The translations under genes and the position numbers were made by a program. The notes beneath the pieces were generated by a model. The model saw only the letters and a list, made by a program, of their open reading frames with translations, did no database searches and was not told the DNA's origin. Of a stretch of 64,000 bases of DNA, positions 34,152 to 42,173 are shown piece after piece. The DNA comes from Rubrobacter_D sp963840835 (GTDB taxonomy: Bacteria; Actinomycetota; Rubrobacteria; Rubrobacterales; Rubrobacteraceae): assembly GCA_963840835.1 (NCBI GenBank), contig CAWJAM010000004.1, positions 1 through 64,000 on the forward strand, in the 5' to 3' direction. The first letter of the stretch is position 1. Each line of letters starts with the position of its first letter.

Positions 34152-35164
34152 CGGCGGAAGGAACGAGGGGCCACGCTGCGCTTGAGGTGCGGGACCTGGA
34201 GGTTCGCTTCGACTCGCGGCGCCACCGCGGTTCATCCGGGGGTGGGGTGCGGGCGGTGGACGGTGTTACCTTCGACGTCGAACCCGGCGAGGTCTTCTGC
34301 ATCGCGGGTGAATCCGGCTGCGGGAAGACCACCCTGGGTCGCGCGCTGCTCGGCCTGGTGGAGCCGCGCTCGGGAGGGGTCTCGATCTCCGGTCTGAACC
34401 CGGCGCGCCTGAGGGGCCAAAAGCTGAGAGAGTTCCGGCGCCGGGTCCAGGTGGTGTTCCAGGACCCGATGGGCTCCCTCAACCCGCGCCAGAGCGTCTA
34501 CGAGGCGGTCGCCGAAGGGATTCGAATCCACAGGATGGAGGGTGATGAGGGGCAGCTCGTGGCGAGCGCCCTGGCGCGCGCCGGCCTGAGACCGCCGGAG
34601 CGCTTCTTCCTCAACTATCCGCACGAGTTGTCGGGTGGACAGCGCCAGCGGGTCGTCATCGCGGCCGCGATTGCGCTCGAGCCCAGGGTGCTCGTCGCTG
34701 ACGAGCCTGTCTCCATGCTCGACGCTTCGGTGCGCGGCGAGATCCTCGAACTCCTCGTCAGGCTCAAGGACGAGTTCGGGATGACGCTCGTCCTCATCAC
34801 CCACGACCTCGCTTTCGCCTGGGCGCTAGCCGACCGGGTCGCCATAATGTACCTGGGCAAGATAGTCGAGCTTGGGCCGGCGCAGACGGTGCTAACAGAA
34901 CCCATGCACCCCTACACCAAATCTCTGCTCGCCGTATCCCCGGAGGTCGGTCGTCGCCGGACGCACGAGGTCCTGGCGGGCGAGCCCCCGGACCCGGCTT
35001 CCATCCCTCCGGGCTGCCGCTTCCACCCCCGCTGTCCGGTGCTGCGTTCCGGAGAAGCAGGCTCCCAGAAACCCCGCTGCCTGGGAGAGGAACCGGCGCT
35101 CGAAGAGCCCGTGCCTGGACATCAAGCAGCCTGCCACGTCGTCACCGGTCGGGCGGATGATTAA
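34148..35164 (+). CDS. Peptide ABC transporter ATP-binding protein (DppF-like)
   Basis: A 338-residue second ATPase. Walker A is GESGCGKTT, the Q-loop is VVFQDPMGSLNP, the signature is LSGGQRQRVVIAAA, Walker B is VLVADEPVSMLD, and the switch is ITHDLAF. The C-terminal cysteine pattern CRFHPRCP is present. It starts from a TTG overlapping the previous TGA, after a GGGGAGGAAG site, completing a SBP-permease-permease-ATPase-ATPase unit. Confidence 0.9.
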   Translation: MTAEGTRGHAALEVRDLEVRFDSRRHRGSSGGGVRAVDGVTFDVEPGEVFCIAGESGCGKTTLGRALLGLVEPRSGGVSISGLNPARLRGQKLREFRRRVQVVFQDPMGSLNPRQSVYEAVAEGIRIHRMEGDEGQLVASALARAGLRPPERFFLNYPHELSGGQRQRVVIAAAIALEPRVLVADEPVSMLDASVRGEILELLVRLKDEFGMTLVLITHDLAFAWALADRVAIMYLGKIVELGPAQTVLTEPMHPYTKSLLAVSPEVGRRRTHEVLAGEPPDPASIPPGCRFHPRCPVLRSGEAGSQKPRCLGEEPALEEPVPGHQAACHVVTGRADD

Positions 35165-35221
35165 GTATTGGGTACACTTGCGGATGGTAGCGTGCGACGG
35201 TCTACGACAAGGGGTGCGACC

Positions 35222-35887
35222 ATGAGGTTGGTGATCTTCGGACCGACGGGCGGAACCGGGCGGCGTCTCGTGGAGCGGGCAATAGCGGAAGGGCACGAAG
35301 TTACCGCCTTCGTCAGAGACCCCTCCAGGATAACCGCACGTCACGAGCGTCTCGACGTCGTCGTGGGAGACGCGTTCGACCCGGGTCGGGTGCGGGAGGC
35401 GGTGGCCGGAAACGAGGCCGTGGTCAGCGTCCTGGGCGCACGCAAACCCAGCAACCCGCTCCACCCGCGCAGACCGGGGGACCCGGACGGGGTGGCTTCG
35501 GCCGGTTCCGCGAACATCATCGCGGCTATGAAGGAGCACGGCGTGCGGCGCTTCGTGTGCCAGACGGCGTGGGGGGTAGGGGAGAGCAGGCAGGATCCTG
35601 GGTTTGCAGGCGCGTTCTTCATGAAGGTGCTCGTGCCGCCGTTGCTCAGGGATGAGTACGCGGACAAGGAGGCGCAGGAGAAGCTCGTGCGCCAGAGCGA
35701 CCTGGAGTGGGTCATAGTCCGCCCAACGATCCTGACCAACGGACCGTGGACGAACTACTACCGGGCGGGGGTTGACCTGAAACCGGGTCGACGCCCTTAC
35801 ATCTCGCGGGCAGACGTCGCCGACTTCCTGATGAGGCAGCTCACAGATGACACGTTCGTGCGTAATACGCCGGCCATCGGGTATTGA
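35222..35887 (+). CDS. NAD(P)-binding NmrA-like SDR-family protein
   Basis: A 221-residue atypical short-chain dehydrogenase. The N-terminal nucleotide motif is VIFGPTGGTGRRLVERAI, followed by GDAFDPGRVREAV. The catalytic YxxxK is only partly recognisable (DEYADKEAQEKLV). The C-terminal WVIVRPTILTNG is typical of NmrA/biliverdin-reductase-like proteins. The ATG at 35222 has an AAGGGG site 6 bp before it. It stands 57 bp behind the transporter operon and may be separately expressed. Substrate unknown. Confidence 0.8.
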   Translation: MRLVIFGPTGGTGRRLVERAIAEGHEVTAFVRDPSRITARHERLDVVVGDAFDPGRVREAVAGNEAVVSVLGARKPSNPLHPRRPGDPDGVASAGSANIIAAMKEHGVRRFVCQTAWGVGESRQDPGFAGAFFMKVLVPPLLRDEYADKEAQEKLVRQSDLEWVIVRPTILTNGPWTNYYRAGVDLKPGRRPYISRADVADFLMRQLTDDTFVRNTPAIGY

Positions 35888-36202
35888 CCCCTGACGTCCG
35901 ACCGGCGAGCGCAAGGTCAAATCCTTCCGTACGCCGAGACGGACCTCCTGCCGGCCTGCCACGTTCCTTACTTGTCGGCGATAGTGGTACTCGCGGAGGT
36001 CAACGCCGTCGTCTACTATCACGTCCCCGCGTTCAAACGGTGCACGAGGAGCAGCGGTGATCTGGGCCGTCCAGGCAATGGTCCTACCGGAGCTAGCGTC
36101 GCTGAGTAAAAAACACTCCAAGTTGTGCTATGTTAGGCACCTGCACACAAGAGGTTGCGCGTGCCGGTGTAGGGTTGTCATCTTTGCTGGAGGGGTTCGG
36201 TA
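35888..36202. other. 315-bp intergenic region, no gene
   Basis: No coding sequence, RNA gene or clear repeat was recognised. A TATGTT (36129-36134) in an AT-rich patch may be the -10 of the coiled-coil gene at 36203, but no good -35 accompanies it. Confidence 0.35.
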
Positions 36203-36646
36203 TTGAGAACGATAGAGGTCGAGAGGTCGCGGGTCGAGCGGCGCCGATCGGCGGTCGTAGAGATCCGGGAACATCTCGCGAGGCTCTACCGGGGTTTCGT
36301 GGGTTGGGCTTCCCTTTATGGGGACGGGGACGACCACGACGAGCGTGAGCGGAGGGAGCGCGTCGTCCTTCTTCTCGACGAGCTATCCAAGCAGTATCTG
36401 CCGCGGTCCGTATGGCTGATGGAAGGGAACCGCATGAAGATCGAGAACTTCCTGAGTAGGGCAGAAGAGCTCTGCTCCGAGTTCTCCACGGAGATCGAGG
36501 AGCGAGGTTACCACCGGGTCAGACGCAGCATGGAGAAGCGCGTGAGCAAGAAGCTCAGGCCGCTCAAAACGGAGGCCGAATCCGGCCTCGAAGCCGAACT
36601 AACCGAACCCCGCCCCGGCTGGCGCGACCGCCTACGCAAGGCGTAG
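36203..36646 (+). CDS. Small charged coiled-coil protein of unknown function
   Basis: A 147-residue soluble, strongly charged helical protein (VERSRVERRRSAVVEIREHL, RERRERVVLLLDELSKQYLP, EELCSEFSTEIEER). No known domain was recognised and there is no membrane segment. The TTG start has a GGAGGGG site 8 bp before it. A long GC-rich hairpin and repeat cluster begins at its stop codon. Confidence 0.6.
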   Translation: MRTIEVERSRVERRRSAVVEIREHLARLYRGFVGWASLYGDGDDHDERERRERVVLLLDELSKQYLPRSVWLMEGNRMKIENFLSRAEELCSEFSTEIEERGYHRVRRSMEKRVSKKLRPLKTEAESGLEAELTEPRPGWRDRLRKA

Positions 36647-36674
36647 CGTGCTGGCGCCCGCTACGCCAGCACGC
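36646..36674. terminator. 11-bp GC-rich hairpin at the 3' end of the coiled-coil gene
   Basis: GCGTGCTGGCG (36646-36656) pairs perfectly with CGCCAGCACGC (36664-36674) around a 7-nt loop. It starts at the stop codon, so it may terminate that transcript. Its arms match the GCGTGCTG word of the adjacent repeat cluster. Confidence 0.55.
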
Positions 36675-37010
36675 CTGCTACGCAGGCTTGTCAGCACGCT
36701 CCCTCCGGTCGCTTGTCAGCACGCGTCGGGCCTTGCGGCCCTCGCTTGTCAGCAACGCTTAGGCCTTCGGCCTCGCTTTCAGCTTTTTGGGTTCGGGCCT
36801 CGCTCTGCGGCGCACGACAAACCGCCGCCTTTGGCGGTAGGGATCTACGCTCAAGGCGACGCTCCAAGACGACTTCCTGACAAGGCGCCCAAGGCGAAGC
36901 CGAAGGCGCCGTGCTGACAAGCGAAGGCGTTAGCCTGAGCGTGCCGACAAGCGGAGCCCGAAGGGCGTAGCGTGCTGACAAGCGTAGGCCGCAGGCCGAA
37001 GCGTGCTGCT
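36675..37010. repeat. Inverted cluster of GCTTGTCAGCACGC repeats with hairpins
   Basis: The left half carries GCTTGTCAGCACGC at 36686-36699, 36711-36724 and 36744-36758 (one extra A). The right half carries the reverse complement at 36908-36922, 36939-36952 and 36970-36983, plus a half copy at 37001-37008. Between copies lie variable small hairpins such as GGCCTTGCGGCC, AGGCCTTCGGCCT and GGCCGCAGGCC. The centre (36788-36890) is homologous to the reverse complement of 63901-64000. No gene is present. Confidence 0.8.
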
Positions 37011-37973
37011 TTAGCCGTTGAGGGTTTCTCTTGCGAGTCCGAGTGTCTCTTCGGCGCAGCCCCAGGATAGGGTGATGCCTGATCCGCCGTGGCCGTAGTT
37101 GTGGATGAGGGTGGTCCTGTCAGGGACGTGTTCTCTCTCCAGACGTATCGCTGGTCGGCCGGGCCTCAGGCCTGCCTTGTGCTCGAGTATCTCGGCACCC
37201 TCTAGGCGGGGCTCCAGTTGCGTGCAGCGGCTGAGGATGCCTTCAGCGGTCTCGGGGTCGGGTTCCAGGTCCCACTCGCCCTCATCGGCTGTTCCGCCAA
37301 GGATGCAGTCGTGGGAGCGGGGGACGATGTAGGTGACGCCTTCTGGGTTCTCTTCGTCGAGTACGAAATGATCGAGGCCGGGGTTGCGCACGCGTACTAT
37401 CTGGCCTCGTATCGGGTTCATGGTAGTGTCGTCTACGAGATCGCGGGCCCCGAGCCCCACGCAATTGACGACCACGCGGGCGTCCGCGGCTACTTCGTCG
37501 AGCGAGGAGAGGGTACGTCTTTGCACGCTTCCCCCCGAGGCGGTGAAGCGGTCCATCAGGTACGAGAGGTACATCGGCATCTCGACCACGGGCGCCACGA
37601 AGGCGTGGCCGTCCGTGTAGCCCTGTGGCAGTTCGTCTTCGTAGCACCGGCGGACTCGGGGAACGGCCCCGGCCCACCACGGGTCGGGGACCCATTTGCG
37701 CCAGATCTCCGCGCCCTCGCGCATGAGGACGCCGCTCTCCGAAATACTGGACAACTCTTCGAAGACCTCGTAGGTCCTGCTTCCCCAGGAGAGCACACGG
37801 TCTTCGGGGTAGGCCTTGTACGGGTACCAGATCGCCGCCGCCACGCTCGAGGTCGTGGCCTGGGGCAACTCGGCCGTCACGATCGTGACGTCGAGGCCGG
37901 CCTCACGCATAGAGACGGCCGCTGTCAGCCCGATCACACCGCATCCCACCACTACAGCATCCGCAAGTACCAA
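37011..37973 (-). CDS. D-amino-acid oxidase family FAD-dependent oxidoreductase
   Basis: A 320-residue flavoenzyme that oxidatively deaminates D-amino acids to keto acids, ammonia and hydrogen peroxide. The N-terminal FAD motif is VVVGCGVIGLTAAVSMREAG, the SSVAAAIWYPYKAYP segment follows, and the C-terminal signature is NYGHGGSGITLSWGCA with the GLRPGRPAIRLE strand before it. The TTG at 37973 has a perfect GAGGAGG site 5 bp upstream; the longer upstream frame is not supported. It is divergent from the ThDP enzyme. Confidence 0.87.
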   Translation of the reverse strand: MVLADAVVVGCGVIGLTAAVSMREAGLDVTIVTAELPQATTSSVAAAIWYPYKAYPEDRVLSWGSRTYEVFEELSSISESGVLMREGAEIWRKWVPDPWWAGAVPRVRRCYEDELPQGYTDGHAFVAPVVEMPMYLSYLMDRFTASGGSVQRRTLSSLDEVAADARVVVNCVGLGARDLVDDTTMNPIRGQIVRVRNPGLDHFVLDEENPEGVTYIVPRSHDCILGGTADEGEWDLEPDPETAEGILSRCTQLEPRLEGAEILEHKAGLRPGRPAIRLEREHVPDRTTLIHNYGHGGSGITLSWGCAEETLGLARETLNG

Positions 37974-38049
37974 CGTTACCTCCTCGTCGGACAAACTATA
38001 TGCCCTGACGAGTATCTGCGCGACCCCCCGAAAGAGCGAGCGTGTAGGA

Positions 38050-38063
38050 TGTACCGGGGTACA
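38050..38063. promoter_or_regulatory. Short palindrome between divergent genes
   Basis: TGTACC-GG-GGTACA (38050-38063) lies in the 127-bp divergent region between the D-amino-acid oxidase and the ThDP enzyme, next to a TAGGAT (38045-38050) that could be a -10. Operator-like by position only. Confidence 0.3.
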
Positions 38064-38100
38064 CAGAGACAGCCCAGGGCCAGGATCGTTCGGAGGACGG

Positions 38101-39753
38101 ATGGCGGATAGCACGACGAACAAGGCGGGATACGTCGCGACCGAGGTACTGGCACGGGCCGGTGTCAAGCGCCTGTACACCGTGCCCGGCGAGAGCTTCC
38201 TGGAGATCCTGGACGCCACAGAAGGGCACCCGGACCTGTCTTTGATCTCGACGCGCCACGAGTCGGGGGCCTCCTTTATGGCCGAGGCTGACGCCAAGCT
38301 TACGGGGACGCTAGCCGTGGCGATGGCCACCAGGGGCGTCGGAGCCTCCAACCTCGCCATCGGGGTCCACACGGCGAGGCAGGACTCGACGCCGATGCTT
38401 GTTCTGCTGGGACAGGTGGAGACTGACTTCCTTGGCAGGGAGGCGTTTCAGGAGGTGGACCTCAGCGCGTTCTACGCCCCGATCACCAAGTGGTCAGCGA
38501 CGGTGAACCGGGCCGACCGCCTCGCCGAGTTCGTCGCGAGGGGACTGAGGGTGGCAACCTCGGGTCGTCCCGGCCCGGTCATGCTGGCCCTGCCAGCCGA
38601 CATCCTCGGCGAACAGGTACCCGACGACCCCGGGATCAGGGTTCAGACTCCGCCCCGTCCGGGCCCATTACCGGAGCAAGTCAGGGACATCGTCCGCAGG
38701 CTTGCCGCCGCGCGCCGTCCCGTCGTGATCGCCGGCGGCGGGGCGCTGAACGCGCGGGAGTCTCTGATCTCTTTTGCTGAGTCATGGGGAGCCGGCGTCT
38801 ACGCGGCGTTCCGCAGGCAGGATGTCTTGCCGAACGAGCATCCGAACTACCTGGGGCACCTCACGCTCGGTACACCGCCAGAGACCCTGAAAGCTTTGCA
38901 AGAGGCGGACCTCGTCCTCGTGGTTGGCTGCCGCCTCAGCGAGGTGACCACCCAGAGCTACAGGCTCCCGCGCAAAGACCAGGCGATGATACAGGTAGAC
39001 ATTGATCCCGACGAGGTAGGGGCGACGGCGCCGGTCGAGGTCGGCATGGTCTCCGACGTTGGGGCCGCCCTGGCCGCGTTCAGCGCGCAGGCCCCTTCTC
39101 GGCCCCCATCTCGGAGCTGGGCCGATGCCCACGGGGCCTATCTCGACTCGAGCACCATCCCCCCGGTCAGCGCCTCCGAGGGGATCGACCCTTCGCAGGT
39201 AGTGGGGGCCATGCTCGAAACTCTGCCAGAGGACGCGCTGCTCACCAACGACGCCGGGAACTTCTCGATCTTCATCCACCGCTACTGGCGCTACAACTAT
39301 CCCGGCACGCAACTTGCCTCCACGAACGGCGCGATGGGCTACGGCGTCCCTGCGGCGGTGGCGGCGAAGCTCGCGGCGCCCGATAGAACCGTCGTGGCGT
39401 GCTGCGGAGACGGCGGTTTTCTCATGACGGGCCAGGAGATGGAGACGGCGGTCAGGTACGGGGCCCCAATAACCGTCGTCGTGTTTCGTAACGGGCTGCA
39501 GGGCACCATAGCGATGCACCAGAAGCGGGACATCGGCCGCATGTCAGGCGTCGAGATAGGGGAGGTGGACCTCGCCGGATACGCCAGGAGCCTCGGTGCC
39601 GAAGGCTACACGGTGCGCGACCCCGGCGAACTCGTGCCAGCGCTGCAAACCGCTGTGGCCTCCGACGCCGTTAGCCTGCTCGATGTCGTCACGGATCCTG
39701 ACGTCATCAGCCCAACGGCCAGGCTCTCGGAACTCACCGCAGAGACTACCTGA
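38101..39753 (+). CDS. Thiamine-diphosphate-dependent enzyme (acetolactate-synthase-like large subunit)
   Basis: A 550-residue ThDP enzyme of the acetolactate synthase/benzoylformate decarboxylase/oxalyl-CoA decarboxylase group. The catalytic glutamate is in STRHESGASFMAEAD, the central FAD-domain-like region begins AARRPVVIAGGGALN, and the ThDP/Mg motif GDGGFLMTGQEMETA is near residue 435. Only a GLQ stretch follows the usual NN of the motif (FRNGLQGTIAMHQ). No small regulatory subunit is adjacent, so a biosynthetic AHAS role is unlikely. The ATG has a GGAGGA site. Confidence 0.82.
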   Translation: MADSTTNKAGYVATEVLARAGVKRLYTVPGESFLEILDATEGHPDLSLISTRHESGASFMAEADAKLTGTLAVAMATRGVGASNLAIGVHTARQDSTPMLVLLGQVETDFLGREAFQEVDLSAFYAPITKWSATVNRADRLAEFVARGLRVATSGRPGPVMLALPADILGEQVPDDPGIRVQTPPRPGPLPEQVRDIVRRLAAARRPVVIAGGGALNARESLISFAESWGAGVYAAFRRQDVLPNEHPNYLGHLTLGTPPETLKALQEADLVLVVGCRLSEVTTQSYRLPRKDQAMIQVDIDPDEVGATAPVEVGMVSDVGAALAAFSAQAPSRPPSRSWADAHGAYLDSSTIPPVSASEGIDPSQVVGAMLETLPEDALLTNDAGNFSIFIHRYWRYNYPGTQLASTNGAMGYGVPAAVAAKLAAPDRTVVACCGDGGFLMTGQEMETAVRYGAPITVVVFRNGLQGTIAMHQKRDIGRMSGVEIGEVDLAGYARSLGAEGYTVRDPGELVPALQTAVASDAVSLLDVVTDPDVISPTARLSELTAETT

Positions 39754-39811
39754 CGTCGAAGTCTGTCGGGCCGCGCGAAACCCGGTCTTTCGTTTTCGGC
39801 CGGTTACACTG

Positions 39812-40021
39812 ATGGCGATGGAGGACGTGGAGCGGAGGATAGCGGAGGAGCGTGCCAGGGTCGAGGCCGAGTACCGGCAGGTTCTAAAAAGCTCCGTCGA
39901 GTTCGAACGCAAGATCAGGGACCGCTGGCGGGAGAAGTGCCGCGAAAAGAACCGGCGCATCGCCGAGCTAGAGGAGCTAGTCGCCGAGCTGGAGCGGCGG
40001 CTCGAGGAGAGTAGATATTAG
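39812..40021 (+). CDS. Small coiled-coil protein of unknown function
   Basis: A 69-residue protein that is essentially one charged helix (VERRIAEERARVEAEYRQVL to IAELEELVAELERRLEESRY) with heptad leucines near the end, so a coiled coil is very likely. The ATG at 39812 or 39818 may start it; ribosome-site support is weak. It ends 7 bp before the convergent acyltransferase. No family recognised. Confidence 0.5.
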   Translation: MAMEDVERRIAEERARVEAEYRQVLKSSVEFERKIRDRWREKCREKNRRIAELEELVAELERRLEESRY

Positions 40022-40028
40022 GCTGAGA

Positions 40029-42032
40029 TCACTTCTCGGTCAGGTGCCACGAGACCAGGTCGACGTAGATCTTCTGGGCTTTGGGGCGCAGGTGGTAGCC
40101 GTCTTTGTAGAAATACTCGGGGTGGTTCACGCTCGCCGAGTACCAGTCGACCAATTCGGCGTTCTGGTACCTTTCGACCCCGGAGGAGATCACCTCGTTG
40201 TTCGGTTCCTCCCACGGGCGGGGGACGCTGACGTTGACGAAGACGACCCTGTCCACACCATAGAGTATCCGCATGATCTGGTCGAACTGCCGTTTGGTGA
40301 AGGTGCCGTTGTTACCAAGATGCAAGACCACCAGGTTTCCGAGTTGTCCCGAGGCGCGGCGGGACTTGAGGATGCCTATCGCGTCGTAGACCTGCAAACC
40401 GACCTCGGCATCGACGACCGTAAGCCCCCTTATGTTCTTCTGCAGCCCCCCGACGGCGCCGAGCATCACCGAGTCGCCGATGGCGCTGACGGAGCCGGTG
40501 TACGTGGAAGGACCGGAGCCCGCGCTGCGCGGGGCCTCTCTCGCTGACATCGACCCAGGGTCGTCTCGTCGCGTGGGGTTCGTCTCCGGCGCGTTATAGT
40601 CCGATCCGGGCTCGTGCCTGGGTTGTTCGGCGGTATGGACCGCCTTCATGGAGGCGAGATATGAGGGTTTTTCGGGTGGCTTGGCGAGGGCCACGGCCAC
40701 GCCGAGGAGCGCCAAAGAGGCCAGGATGGGCACGACGGCGACGGCCCACTGCAGGCGGAGTTGCCTGCGCCGCGGTCCCTGCGCCTCGCGGAGCGTCTTC
40801 CAGGCGCGTCCCAGGGCGCCGCGGCGTATGGGCGTCTCGATGAAGCGGTACGAGAGGTCGGCGAGCGCGATCGTCACGGTGAGACGTAGGGCCAGGAGGG
40901 GCAGTCCGCCGAATGGCACGTCCAACTCAGGGCGGGTCACCATAAAGACTGGCCAGTGCCAGAGGTAGATGCCGTAGGAGCGCACCCCGAGCCAGCGCAA
41001 AGGGGCCGACCCGAGAACGCGCGAACCGATGTGCGTAAAGGGGTGGACGACGGCCATAATTGCCGCTGCAGTCGCGAGGGCGACCAGCGCGAACCCTCCT
41101 CTGTAGAGGAAGGGCTCGAACTCGCCGAGGTTGAGGCTGAACCAGATAAGGGCCCCCAGAGCGCCCAGGCCGGCGATGTCGAGCAGGAGCGGGGCCGTCC
41201 ATCCCCAGCGGCGCCTGAACCTTCCCCGGTCGGGAAGCCCGGGCCGGCGATGGCGAGTCTCGTGGGGACGGTACCTGTCGCCCGGCGACCACAGGAAGGC
41301 GAGCGCAGCCCCGGCGAGCAGCCCCGTGGCGCGGGTGTCGGTTCCGTAGTAGATCCTCGACGGGTCCACGCCTGGCGCGTACAGGAGCGCCATGGCAACG
41401 GCGGACGCCGCAGCGCCGGCTAGCGTTACGATAAGCACGCGCCGCCTGCGCAGACGCGTCGCCCCGATGCCGAGCCCGACGGCGAGGATGATCGGCCAGA
41501 TCAGGTAGAACTGCTCCTCGACTGCGAGCGACCAAAGGTGCTGTAGCACCGAAGGCCGTCCGACGGCCTCGAAGTAGGACTCCTGGCCGAAGATCAAGAA
41601 CCAGTTGGTCACGTATCCGAAGGCGGCGAGCACGTCTCCCCTGAGCCCGACCACCTCGCCCGGTAGGAAGACTACGGCGAAGGCCAGCGTGAGCACGAGC
41701 AGCACGTAGAGCGCGGGGAGGAGCCTGCGGGCGCGCCGCAGCCAGAAGTTCTTGAGGTCGATGCTGCCCTCGTGGCGCCACTCCGCGAGGAGCAGCGCGG
41801 TGATCAGGTACCCGCTTATGACGAAGAAGACCTCGACCCCAAGGAAGCCGCCGGGGATCCAGGCCAGGTCGGCGTGGTAGAGGAGCACGGCCATCACCGC
41901 GAGCGCGCGCAAGCCGTCGAGGCCAGGGCTGTACGAGAGCCGCACCTCGGGGACACCAGGCGTCGCGCGGGCGCGCCTGATCCGTCCCTTGCCGCCGGTC
42001 GCGGCGTCGGTTATCTGCGGCTGTCGTAGCAT
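40029..42032 (-). CDS. OafA/YrhL-family acyltransferase with C-terminal SGNH domain
   Basis: A 667-residue membrane O-acyltransferase. The acyltransferase-3 domain fills residues about 30-420, with GLDGLRALAVMAVLLYHADL (catalytic histidine), FFVISGYLITALL, FWLRRARRLLPALY and WSLAVEEQFYLIWP. After a disordered linker, an SGNH/GDSL esterase domain (residues about 510-667) shows AIGDSVMLGA, HLGNNGTF and DGYHLRP for the serine, asparagine and Asp-His dyad. Such proteins acetylate cell-surface glycans or peptidoglycan. The ATG at 42032 is used. The start of transcription must lie within 140 bp. Confidence 0.88.
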   Translation of the reverse strand: MLRQPQITDAATGGKGRIRRARATPGVPEVRLSYSPGLDGLRALAVMAVLLYHADLAWIPGGFLGVEVFFVISGYLITALLLAEWRHEGSIDLKNFWLRRARRLLPALYVLLVLTLAFAVVFLPGEVVGLRGDVLAAFGYVTNWFLIFGQESYFEAVGRPSVLQHLWSLAVEEQFYLIWPIILAVGLGIGATRLRRRRVLIVTLAGAAASAVAMALLYAPGVDPSRIYYGTDTRATGLLAGAALAFLWSPGDRYRPHETRHRRPGLPDRGRFRRRWGWTAPLLLDIAGLGALGALIWFSLNLGEFEPFLYRGGFALVALATAAAIMAVVHPFTHIGSRVLGSAPLRWLGVRSYGIYLWHWPVFMVTRPELDVPFGGLPLLALRLTVTIALADLSYRFIETPIRRGALGRAWKTLREAQGPRRRQLRLQWAVAVVPILASLALLGVAVALAKPPEKPSYLASMKAVHTAEQPRHEPGSDYNAPETNPTRRDDPGSMSAREAPRSAGSGPSTYTGSVSAIGDSVMLGAVGGLQKNIRGLTVVDAEVGLQVYDAIGILKSRRASGQLGNLVVLHLGNNGTFTKRQFDQIMRILYGVDRVVFVNVSVPRPWEEPNNEVISSGVERYQNAELVDWYSASVNHPEYFYKDGYHLRPKAQKIYVDLVSWHLTEK

Positions 42033-42173
42033 GCGTTACTTGTTCTCCCGCCCTCCAGGTTGAGGAATTTGATCCTAGCACAGCCCCCAGATGCAATGCA
42101 GGGTCATGCCGGGAAAAAGGTACTATATGTAAGTACTGTTTACTGTGGTTGCTGCCAGGTCAGCGCAGGCCCG

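Noticed and set aside
34892..36121. 409-residue minus-strand frame across the NmrA-like gene
   Set aside because: Overlaps a clear Rossmann protein and shows no recognisable domain.
36646..37010. CRISPR array
   Set aside because: The repeats are only 14 bp, occur in both orientations and have hairpin spacers of variable size; no cas genes are present.
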